Shown here piece by piece: positions 35,607 to 43,246 of a DNA stretch of 64,000 nt. The position numbers and the translations under genes were made by a program. The stretch covers positions 1 through 64,000 of the forward strand of contig JASBYY010000004.1 of assembly GCA_029983675.1 (NCBI GenBank). The letters run 5' to 3'. Numbering within the stretch: position 1 is the first letter of the stretch; the number at the start of each line of letters is the position of its first letter. The notes beneath the pieces are model-generated. The model was not told the origin of the DNA. It did not search any database and saw only the letters and a list, made by a program, of their open reading frames with translations. This DNA is from Bacteroidales bacterium (GTDB taxonomy: Bacteria > Bacteroidota > Bacteroidia > Bacteroidales > F082).

Positions 35607-36674
35607 TTATTTTTTAATGGTTTGAATTCTATTAAACCCTATATTTCGGGCATTATTACTCTTATTGAATAATTCTTGGGCCTTTTGCATTTCATCTTCA
35701 TTTTCAAAAAACAATATGCTGCCGCGTTTAAGCAAATTATAACGATAGCTCATTTTATACCCTTTTGAAAAGCTGCTGTAATTCTCACTGTTGTTGGAGC
35801 TATGAAGATTTCGGAAAGAGATGTTTTCATTGATTGCAAAAACCACGTGTTCCCATACTTCTTCTTCAACAAAACAGTCGGAAATACAATAAATAGCCGG
35901 TTTAAGGCGTGGCGGAAGGTTAAGTTTAAAATCGGTACGATTACCGCTGCATTCATTTACTTCAAGGAGGAATAATTGCTGTTCGGCTCCCATGGTAATG
36001 AATTGTTTATCATGGCTTAAATTACAATCGATTTCAGCATCAAAGGCAAAAGACCACCCTTTATTCAACTTATACATTACCTGCTTGTAAAATCCGTCAT
36101 CTTCCGTTTTTCCTTTTTCCCCTTTTTTATTGCCCACGGTTTCATGTTTGATAAACACAAAATCCGTATCATTTTCTTTATCTTCATCTTTAAAGAACTT
36201 GAAAGTACTATAATCTTTTACGTTGATAAATGTCGGATTATAGCCAACTTTCGCATCGTACCCTTTCAAATAGTAATTGTTATAGAGTTCTTTTAATTCA
36301 AATTCTTGATCAAAAGGTGCAATGATATATTTTTCACTTTCTCTAAGAAAATAAAGTGGTGATATTTCATTTATTATTCCAAATTTCTGCTCCGTTTTTC
36401 CATCTTTACCCACGAAGCCATAAATAAAACTATTTTCACCAATCAGATCATTGGCTTGAGATTCTTTTTTGTTTTTACGCGGACTGAGGCAACCGTTTTT
36501 CATCAGTAGATAGTAACGTAACGTTCCAAGCAGGGTGGTTTGTTGGGGATATAATTCAGACCTCACATAGTAGTCCATTTCAAACTTGCCCGGTTCTCCT
36601 TTTTTTTCAGTATGTTTTTCCCCTCCAAAAAAATAGGCATTTACCGGGGTGAGCTTTATTTGATAATTGTTCAT
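35607..36674 (-). CDS. cmr3: type III-B RAMP protein Cmr3
   Basis: 355-aa Cas5-like subunit that grips the crRNA 5' handle next to Cas10. N-terminal IKLTPVNAYFFGGEKHTE and PQQTTLLGTLRYYLLMK are Cmr3 hallmarks; the C-terminus has SFSKGYKMSYRYNLLKRGS. Overlaps cas10 by 4 nt (ATGA). Low GC. Confidence 0.92.
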   Translation of the reverse strand: MNNYQIKLTPVNAYFFGGEKHTEKKGEPGKFEMDYYVRSELYPQQTTLLGTLRYYLLMKNGCLSPRKNKKESQANDLIGENSFIYGFVGKDGKTEQKFGIINEISPLYFLRESEKYIIAPFDQEFELKELYNNYYLKGYDAKVGYNPTFINVKDYSTFKFFKDEDKENDTDFVFIKHETVGNKKGEKGKTEDDGFYKQVMYKLNKGWSFAFDAEIDCNLSHDKQFITMGAEQQLFLLEVNECSGNRTDFKLNLPPRLKPAIYCISDCFVEEEVWEHVVFAINENISFRNLHSSNNSENYSSFSKGYKMSYRYNLLKRGSILFFENEDEMQKAQELFNKSNNARNIGFNRIQTIKK

Positions 36675-38317
36675 TGATCTTTTGATTTTTTAGGTTGAAT
36701 AAACTGATAGTATCGCAATATAGTGAAGAGGATGTCTTTAAAACGTTTATTTTGCTTGTATTCTTCTTCTTTGCTGCATACCGTAAGATAATCTTGTTTT
36801 AAAACTTTTATTAGCGATGTAAAATAATCGGTAAAAGTGTTTTTCTCTTCATGTATTTCTTCGTTGAAGAAGTTTTCAATGAAAGCATCAATCCGATCAT
36901 TTCGTACCGCATGGATGAAAGTCGTGAAAAATACATCGTCTTTCAACCGCTGAATCATTCCGCTGAGCGTGTCTTTTTTATCTTTTCCTTGCAGCTGTAA
37001 GGTGAGCAATTCATAAATTCTCTTAGCGGAAGCGGTTTTTGACTTGTCGATAAAACACTCCATATACTGACCGCTATGTTTTTGAAAACGAACGCTTACA
37101 CCATTTTTATTTGGGAAAAGCTCCTTGTCCTGTTTGCACTTTTCCAACATGTTATGGGCTTGTTCCATCGCTTCACGCATGGGAAATTTATAATAAGAGA
37201 GCATAAAACCATACGATAAAGTGGGAATGGTTACTCCTTGCTCTTCGGCGTATTGACCCAATGTATCGTTGAAATCCTTATCTAAATCTTTGATAAGGAT
37301 TGCCAATGATTTGAGATAATTGTCTCCATTGTAAGCAATGGGTAAAAAGGCCAAAATGTCTTCTCCTCCTAAATATATGGCACTCCCACCGTAGTTGTGG
37401 ATGCTCTCTTCCGCTTTTTTTCCGAACAGAAGAAGTTTTTCGGAAAAAGTTTTTAATTTTTCCCTATCATTGGCAACACTGCTGAGCAAAGCACCAATGT
37501 TATCACCATCGGCATACAGCACAGCGTAATATTTATGATAATCCTGCATCTTGTCTTTGAAAACGTCGTTCTTTTTCAACAAGTCAATAATCTGGATATC
37601 TTCGTTTTTAAAATCTTCTTCTAACAACCGATTGTATGTTGTTGCATCTGCTTCTTTTAACAAGTCTGCAGTAGATATCTCTGCGATTGATTTGAAGTGC
37701 CGTCCTTTTTCATCTCCGAAAGCATCTTTTTTCAGAGCGGTGTTTTCGTTCCATTTCGTAGCAAAATAATCAATCAAAAAATTTGAGTTGATATCAAATG
37801 CATATCTTTTATTTAATTCTTTGTTGTCTAACAGATTGTTAAGGATTTTTAAAACCGAATTATCAGATTTCCCTTCTTTATTCTTAGATGTTGTAATAGA
37901 GGTCAACTCTTTATCCGTTAAAGAAATTTCAACAATATGGAGATTCAAGTAGTTGCGTAAAAATGCAACAATGTCTCCGTTTTTCAGTGTTGCGTTTTTA
38001 CAACAGATGTCATCTGCAAAGAACTTTATCGTATTATCAACAAAGCCTTGAATATCTAATTTTGATTTATTTACAAAATATAGGCGATCGGCATACAGCC
38101 CAGCCCCATATTTTCCTTTATTCACCCCTTTCTGCGTATTGTCATCTAAAGGTTTGTCATAGGGTAACAGTATCTCCCAATCATTGTCTATAGCCTGCTC
38201 AAGTATTTTCCTCATGAAAAGTGAAAAGAAATAGCTGGCCGCCCATATGCTGCGCGTGCGTTTTGCTTGGGTAAAGGTATCATATATGGGCCCAATGGTT
38301 ATTGCTGTGTATTGCAT
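36671..38317 (-). CDS. cas10: Cas10/Cmr2 signalling subunit without HD domain
   Basis: 548-aa large subunit. It starts directly in the first palm-like region (IGPIYDTFTQAKRTRSIWAASYFFSLF), so the N-terminal HD DNase domain is absent. The polymerase/cyclase palm retains YADGDNIGALL (Asp270, Asp272), and the GGDD position reads GGED (317-320, in YLGGEDILAFLP). Because the neighbours are CorA and a DHH phosphoesterase, not Csm6/Csx1, the product is likely SAM-AMP rather than cyclic oligoadenylate (inference from gene context). The C-terminal helical domain (about 430-548) is present. Confidence 0.93.
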   Translation of the reverse strand: MQYTAITIGPIYDTFTQAKRTRSIWAASYFFSLFMRKILEQAIDNDWEILLPYDKPLDDNTQKGVNKGKYGAGLYADRLYFVNKSKLDIQGFVDNTIKFFADDICCKNATLKNGDIVAFLRNYLNLHIVEISLTDKELTSITTSKNKEGKSDNSVLKILNNLLDNKELNKRYAFDINSNFLIDYFATKWNENTALKKDAFGDEKGRHFKSIAEISTADLLKEADATTYNRLLEEDFKNEDIQIIDLLKKNDVFKDKMQDYHKYYAVLYADGDNIGALLSSVANDREKLKTFSEKLLLFGKKAEESIHNYGGSAIYLGGEDILAFLPIAYNGDNYLKSLAILIKDLDKDFNDTLGQYAEEQGVTIPTLSYGFMLSYYKFPMREAMEQAHNMLEKCKQDKELFPNKNGVSVRFQKHSGQYMECFIDKSKTASAKRIYELLTLQLQGKDKKDTLSGMIQRLKDDVFFTTFIHAVRNDRIDAFIENFFNEEIHEEKNTFTDYFTSLIKVLKQDYLTVCSKEEEYKQNKRFKDILFTILRYYQFIQPKKSKDQ

Positions 38318-38321
38318 GATT

Positions 38322-39734
38322 TTACTTCTTATTTAAATTACTCAATGAGGTATAACCAATTTTTGTTGACGCCATTTTCATAAAGTCCACAAGTGAAAAA
38401 TCTTTTGGCGTTGACAAGATGAAATCTTTTTGTTTACTTTCTTCCAAAGAACACATATCATTTCTTTTATTTCTATAATCATGAATTCGGAAAATAAATT
38501 CTTTATCCTGGATTTCTTTTGACAACTCATTTCCTACCAAATAAACATTATTGTCAATAACCTTGAACAGAAGAGGTGACCGAAACCTTTCAATATCTGA
38601 AGAGAGTTCATAGTAATGCGTTTTATCATTCTCATCGACAATGGTAGCATAATCATTTCTATGCATTCTTTCTGCCTCCTCAACAATTTCATCTCCTTTC
38701 AAAAACACACTAACGATAATAACATCTTTGTCTTTCTCATTATAAAGTTTAAACTCATATTTTGATGACAATCCTAACAATGCACGAATAAAATAATATT
38801 GGAAAGTCTGTGGATCATTCCATCCTTTTTCTGTTTTCTCATTATTCCCATAAATTGGAGGTTTCTTACCCTTGAGATTAAACCCTTTCCCCCTAATGCC
38901 TTGTTTTATTTTTCGTTTCTCCCAACGAAAACCTTTGCCAACAAAATATTCGAAAAGTATAGATTTTTTATATATTTCATTGCTATGTCGTGTCTTAGGT
39001 ATATTTATACCTGATTTCAGCAACTTATAATCATCATTAATGGTTTGTAAAATCTGAACTATTTCAGAAGACTGTAATGTTTTTTTGTACACAAAAGAAA
39101 ACTCTTGTTTCAATAATTCCTCATTATTTTTGAGTTCTTTATTTTTCTGATTGTACTCAATCTTTGTTGGCAAAAAACAACCGAAGCCCTTACTTTGCCG
39201 TGTGCCAAAATTTGTAGAAATGAAAAAAAGCTGTATGTATTTTAAAATTTCTGAGAAAAGATCTTCTTTTTTTGTTAGAATTAAAACGTTTGTGTCATCA
39301 CTTTCAACAATCCCTTTCTTTTCTATTTTGTTCCAATCAGCGATTACATTATGACTTTTTACTATTTGAGAATTCTGTTTTTCCTGTGCAAAAAAAGGAC
39401 TGTTGCTTATTACCTTAATCTCTCGATTTTCAAGGTTTTTTGCATCGCTCCCTTTAATATATGAAGCCAATAAGTATTCAGTTCTGGTTGAATTGCTATT
39501 AATATCTATCCTCATCTTATAATCTAATGCCGGATGTTCTCCTTTGCCTACAAGCCATTTGTTCTCTTTGGCCGTATTGATGCCTTGTTGGTAGTCTCCG
39601 TTTCCCAATTTCGTCAGAATAAACTTATCCAACTTCGGCTTCACTTCGCTTGCCCGCAGGGTGGCTCCCTCCTGATCGTGCTGAAAGTGGATCAGAGGTG
39701 TGTGCTGTTTTAAAGTTACTTTTAATGTATGCAT
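38322..39734 (-). CDS. cmr1: type III-B RAMP protein Cmr1
   Basis: 470 aa from ATG 39734. N-terminal LKVTLKQHTPLIHFQHDQEG and LRASEVKPKLDKF are typical of Cmr1 in this group; the glycine-rich loop NFGTRQSKGFGCFLP matches the Cmr1 signature. A second RAMP-like half follows from about residue 235. The longer frame from 39791 overlaps the upstream gene; the ATG at 39734 is 7 nt past its stop and begins the conserved strand. First of the six cmr genes, in canonical order 1-2-3-4-5-6. Confidence 0.85.
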   Translation of the reverse strand: MHTLKVTLKQHTPLIHFQHDQEGATLRASEVKPKLDKFILTKLGNGDYQQGINTAKENKWLVGKGEHPALDYKMRIDINSNSTRTEYLLASYIKGSDAKNLENREIKVISNSPFFAQEKQNSQIVKSHNVIADWNKIEKKGIVESDDTNVLILTKKEDLFSEILKYIQLFFISTNFGTRQSKGFGCFLPTKIEYNQKNKELKNNEELLKQEFSFVYKKTLQSSEIVQILQTINDDYKLLKSGINIPKTRHSNEIYKKSILFEYFVGKGFRWEKRKIKQGIRGKGFNLKGKKPPIYGNNEKTEKGWNDPQTFQYYFIRALLGLSSKYEFKLYNEKDKDVIIVSVFLKGDEIVEEAERMHRNDYATIVDENDKTHYYELSSDIERFRSPLLFKVIDNNVYLVGNELSKEIQDKEFIFRIHDYRNKRNDMCSLEESKQKDFILSTPKDFSLVDFMKMASTKIGYTSLSNLNKK

Positions 39735-39741
39735 AACAGTC

Positions 39742-40149
39742 TTATTTTTTAGTTTTTGAGTTTGCAGAATTAAGAATGATGGATAACCCATCGATTATTT
39801 TTTTGTAGAGTTCAATATCATGTTCAAGCAAGGCTATCTTGGAGTTGTAAGTGTCTTCAATAGAACTTTTGTCTTTTCCCAATTTTTCGGTTTTCTGCTT
39901 TAATTCATTGATTTCATTCTGAAGTGTTTCATCAGAAGCAACATTCACCTTTGCAATTAGATTCCAGTATTTTTCCTGTTCAAACGACTTTGTTTTCATC
40001 TTTCGAGCAAAGCGATTCTGAATGCAAGGTTTTACAATATGTTTCAACAAGAACACAAGGGCAACTAATCCGATGACACCCCAACATAAAGACGGGATGG
40101 CATTCACTACATTCTGCCAATCTACGGCTAATAATACCAAGTCTTTCAT
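39742..40149 (-). CDS. uncharacterised membrane/coiled-coil protein coupled to CorA
   Basis: 135 aa, no family recognised. One membrane segment at about 18-38 (LCWGVIGLVALVFLLKHIV), a basic juxtamembrane stretch (NRFARKMKTK), then a predicted coiled coil (about 65-120; TLQNEINELKQKTEKLG, IALLEHDIELYKKIIDG). Its ATG overlaps the corA stop by 4 nt, and its stop is 7 nt before the cmr1 start. It may be a partner, adaptor or inhibitor of the CorA channel; this is inference from coupling and topology. Confidence 0.75.
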   Translation of the reverse strand: MKDLVLLAVDWQNVVNAIPSLCWGVIGLVALVFLLKHIVKPCIQNRFARKMKTKSFEQEKYWNLIAKVNVASDETLQNEINELKQKTEKLGKDKSSIEDTYNSKIALLEHDIELYKKIIDGLSIILNSANSKTKK

Positions 40150-41612
40150 TTTATCTTCCTTTTAATGATCAATATAACTCCAATTACTACTGAGGCAACA
40201 AAACCCATGAGAGCAAACTGATAACCCCAGATATTGAACCAACGGGACAATCCTCCGCATCCGTTCAATGCCGTGTTACTCATCCCGAAGATGCCGGCGA
40301 CAACCGTTATCGGAACAAAAATCGTTGCAATCCATGTGAGGAGTGATACCGTATTGTTGACTCTACGATCTTCTCGCAAAGTTACATAGTTGTATAATTC
40401 CTCTATTTCTTTATCCAGTTTTTCTACGTGTTCGTTTATTCGTAACAGCTTGTACAGTTTCTCATACATCTCAATGCCTTGATCTTGTGCCGAAACCTCC
40501 CGGAAATGAATCTTGTTGACAAAACGGATGTATTCTTTGTACAAGGAACTCAATTTCAAGCTCAACCCTTTCTTGTTATCCATATTGCTGATGTTTGTCA
40601 CCTCTGCCGAGAATCGCAAAATCGAGGCTTTTTGAACCAAAACAAGTTCGGACATCCGAGCATACTCTGTTTCAAAATATTGAATTAGAAAATTAGGACA
40701 TGTTGTATTGGCTAAATAGACCATTGAATACCGTGACACACCATACAACGAGCACCATTTTTGCCAGCGTTCGTAGGTAGATTCCTTTATGAGTGTTTTC
40801 TGCATTTCCGTATTTTGGCAGCTCATACCATTCGGATTATCAACAAACAGAAACTCATACCAATTATTACTCATGATGAAGTCTTCGTACCCTCCGCCAC
40901 AGAACTGATTAGCCCATTCATCGTTCTTATACCATGACAGCACAAACATCCTATCGTCAATAACCGGTTTCAGCTGAATATTAGCTGCCACTTCATGGAT
41001 CATATCCGTAATAAAATCCGCCGGTTTGTTGTGCGGTGTTTTGTTGTCATATCGGCTGAAATCTTCGCAATAGCCGGTTTCACGTCCGTGGAGTCCGATG
41101 AATTCCAATTTTTGGGCAATCAGAAAGCGATTTTCCACATCTTTGATAAAAGGTGGAAAAACTCTTCTGCCATACTGATTGATATTCAACACAGCCTCCG
41201 GGTCTGCATATCTTCTGTTTTCCATGAAAAATGATAGAACACCAACGCCGGTCGAATACAGGTTCAAGTTGATGGCTTTTACATTCAACTCATATTCTTT
41301 CCCGCCGGCACAAGTTATTTTATACAATACCTCTCCGTGTTTTGGCTCATTTCGTTCATAATGGCGAATTAAAGAACCGTTTGAACCGTTGTCATACAAG
41401 GCCTCGTGAACAAATTCATAAAAATAGTTTTTCTCGTTGTACAAATCGTCCGATTCCTGATTATTGGCAGGTGTTGTCACTCTTTCCCAATTGTCCGAAT
41501 CGGAATACTCGATTTTATTCAGGTCGATTTGTTCCGACAAGGTTTTCTCTTCAAAACCTCTAACATCCCATCGAAAGGGGAATTGAAAATTATGATAACT
41601 ATATTCCATCAT
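40146..41612 (-). CDS. corA: CRISPR-associated CorA-like membrane effector
   Basis: 488 aa with a large cytoplasmic domain (about 1-415), a long helical region (EKLDKEIEELYNYVTLRED) and two C-terminal membrane helices (about 421-442 and 463-484), as in CorA divalent-cation channels. The channel signature GMN reads GMS (443-445, in AGIFGMSNTAL). Established for related type III-B loci: CorA is the membrane effector gated by SAM-AMP. The N-terminal domain is longer than in housekeeping CorA, consistent with a ligand-sensing role. Overlaps the DHH gene by 14 nt and the small membrane protein by 4 nt. Confidence 0.88.
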   Translation of the reverse strand: MMEYSYHNFQFPFRWDVRGFEEKTLSEQIDLNKIEYSDSDNWERVTTPANNQESDDLYNEKNYFYEFVHEALYDNGSNGSLIRHYERNEPKHGEVLYKITCAGGKEYELNVKAINLNLYSTGVGVLSFFMENRRYADPEAVLNINQYGRRVFPPFIKDVENRFLIAQKLEFIGLHGRETGYCEDFSRYDNKTPHNKPADFITDMIHEVAANIQLKPVIDDRMFVLSWYKNDEWANQFCGGGYEDFIMSNNWYEFLFVDNPNGMSCQNTEMQKTLIKESTYERWQKWCSLYGVSRYSMVYLANTTCPNFLIQYFETEYARMSELVLVQKASILRFSAEVTNISNMDNKKGLSLKLSSLYKEYIRFVNKIHFREVSAQDQGIEMYEKLYKLLRINEHVEKLDKEIEELYNYVTLREDRRVNNTVSLLTWIATIFVPITVVAGIFGMSNTALNGCGGLSRWFNIWGYQFALMGFVASVVIGVILIIKRKIK

Positions 41613-42345
41613 TTATGATTTTACTAATTGATTCAACATAATTCTTTATTTCATCGGATGAGAAACGTCCTCTTGGCAGACCGAAGAAGCCGCTTTCTCC
41701 GCCCCCGTGAAACGCCCGTCCTGTTTTGACTTCCTCTTGAAAACAATTGACAAGTTGAGGTTGTCTTTCTCCATAATAGACCAATTCCGCATTGTTATAA
41801 ACCAACAGGTTCCGGAAAGGATACAGGTAATCGACTATGGGTGAAAACCTGGAAACAGAGGTATATACTATTTTTAGATTTCCCTTTGATACGGCTTGTC
41901 GAGCATCTTCTTCCGCTATTTTTTCTTCCTCTTCCGTTACACCTTGGGCTTTCCGATCCGCCTGCCTGATGGATGATATTTCTTCATCCGTTGCTCCCAA
42001 AGCCTTCATCCCTCCGATGTATGCCGAATCGTTAGCGACAACCAGTTGCTGCCGGCGGTTCAACGGTACGTGCAGTAGGTCGGCAACCTGCTCCAATGCG
42101 GATTTTTTCCCAAAATAATCGTTGTGGTGGTCAATGCGGACATAATGTGCAGGCGGAAGAATGTCTTCTCTCAATTCAATACCGTAAAACAGATCGGTTT
42201 CGTTGATTTCAGCCTGATATGCACTGAGCGTTGCATTATTCCACGACAAGCCGTTATCATGAAAACATTCACCACTTGCTAACAACATGTCCCTTATCGT
42301 AAGCATCTCCAAATCATGTCCACCCAATAGAAAGATTCTCTTCAT
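41599..42345 (-). CDS. DHH-family phosphoesterase (NrN-like, candidate SAM-AMP phosphodiesterase)
   Basis: 248 aa. DHH motif RIDHHNDYFGK (Asp72-His73-His74), an early GGHD (residues 8-11), VANDSAYIGG (Asp106) and a C-terminal glycine cluster FHGGGESGFFG (214-218) fit the DHH/DHHA1 nanoRNase fold. In related type III-B/CorA loci, a nanoRNase-like protein (NrN) degrades SAM-AMP and so acts as an off-switch. That function here is inferred from position beside corA, with which it overlaps by 14 nt. A generic oligoribonuclease is the alternative. Confidence 0.8.
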   Translation of the reverse strand: MKRIFLLGGHDLEMLTIRDMLLASGECFHDNGLSWNNATLSAYQAEINETDLFYGIELREDILPPAHYVRIDHHNDYFGKKSALEQVADLLHVPLNRRQQLVVANDSAYIGGMKALGATDEEISSIRQADRKAQGVTEEEEKIAEEDARQAVSKGNLKIVYTSVSRFSPIVDYLYPFRNLLVYNNAELVYYGERQPQLVNCFQEEVKTGRAFHGGGESGFFGLPRGRFSSDEIKNYVESISKIINDGI

Positions 42346-42367
42346 AACAAACCCTTATCCTTTGTCG

Positions 42368-43078
42368 TTAAATACTTACCTCCATCCTCTTCACCATTCC
42401 GAACCCCACGCTCACGCTTTTGCCCAGACCGATATAGTCGGGCAGGCTCACGTTGCACTTGAACTGCACGTCAAAGCCCTGCATCTTGACACCTTTATAA
42501 GAATAGATGCGTGCATCTTCCAGTGCCGTGATGCGCACTTTCACGTCTTTTTCAAAATGAATGTCGAGACCGGTAGCAAAGGAAAGAATATTGCCCGTCA
42601 AGACACGCTCTAAAAATTCACATTGCTCCGCAAGACTTTCCAACTTCTTGTATTCCTGATAGTTCTCCTGATTAAGCGGCAGCCATTTGCGCAAAGTGTA
42701 CGAAAACCATTCATCCCACACCTGCACCAATACCTGATCGGCTTTCACTTGCGACACTTCTAAATGCACCGGCCTTTCATTTATATTAATATCGAAATTG
42801 CAGTTAGAGAAAAACTCGCCAATGGCCTCCGTTCCGTCACCGATACAAACGATGGCCGCCTTGCTGCCGATACGTTTGTATTGTATCAGTGGATAGGCAT
42901 AACGGAATCCGCCATCCTGATGGTTGTGAAACAGCACATCGGCCTCGCCGCCCATGGAAGCGTTGACTGCTACCCTGAAAAACGGCACCTCTCCTTGACA
43001 AATCTCGTTTTTAAACTTCACTCTTAAGATCTTCATGCCCGATCGTTTTTCTAGCTCATTGATTTCCAACATATACAA
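42368..43078 (-). CDS. cas6: CRISPR pre-crRNA endoribonuclease Cas6
   Basis: 236-aa RAMP-type processing enzyme that cuts array transcripts in each repeat, leaving the 8-nt handle (ATTAAGAC expected here). Seen: VPFFRVAVNASMGGEADVLF at the N-terminus and the glycine-rich C-terminal loop YIGLGKSVSVGFGMVKRME, which is diagnostic of Cas6. An internal ATG at 43036 (MKILRVKFKN) begins the first conserved strand and may be the true start; the longer start at 43078 is reported. First gene of the operon; promoter box at 43112-43119. Confidence 0.92.
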   Translation of the reverse strand: MYMLEINELEKRSGMKILRVKFKNEICQGEVPFFRVAVNASMGGEADVLFHNHQDGGFRYAYPLIQYKRIGSKAAIVCIGDGTEAIGEFFSNCNFDININERPVHLEVSQVKADQVLVQVWDEWFSYTLRKWLPLNQENYQEYKKLESLAEQCEFLERVLTGNILSFATGLDIHFEKDVKVRITALEDARIYSYKGVKMQGFDVQFKCNVSLPDYIGLGKSVSVGFGMVKRMEVSI

Positions 43079-43111
43079 ACATATATAGTCGGTTCATCAA
43101 GTTTTCAGCGA

Positions 43112-43119
43112 CAAAATTA
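43112..43119 (-). promoter_or_regulatory. -7 promoter box of the cas operon
   Basis: Minus-strand TAATTTTG, about 33 nt upstream of the first cas6 ATG and downstream of the hppA terminator. The twelve cas genes that follow have gaps of at most 36 nt or overlap, so one transcript is likely. Confidence 0.5.
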
Positions 43120-43190
43120 CATATAATTTTTTTACAGTCGTCAACTCAACTACAAAAAAACACACCACAGGTTCAAATAACAAGTGCCTC

Positions 43191-43223
43191 AAAAAGAAAT
43201 AGCGGCCGAAAAACCGCTATTTC
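43191..43223 (-). terminator. intrinsic terminator of hppA
   Basis: Perfect 10-bp stem GAAATAGCGG/CCGCTATTTC (43196-43205 with 43214-43223), followed on the minus strand by T5. It separates hppA from the cas operon. Confidence 0.85.
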
Positions 43224-43246
43224 CTTGTCATCTCACGAAAAAACAC

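Noticed and set aside
40146..41612. Housekeeping Mg2+ transporter CorA
   Set aside because: It is embedded with overlaps inside the type III-B operon, has an enlarged N-terminal domain and lacks the GMN motif, so a CRISPR effector role is more likely.
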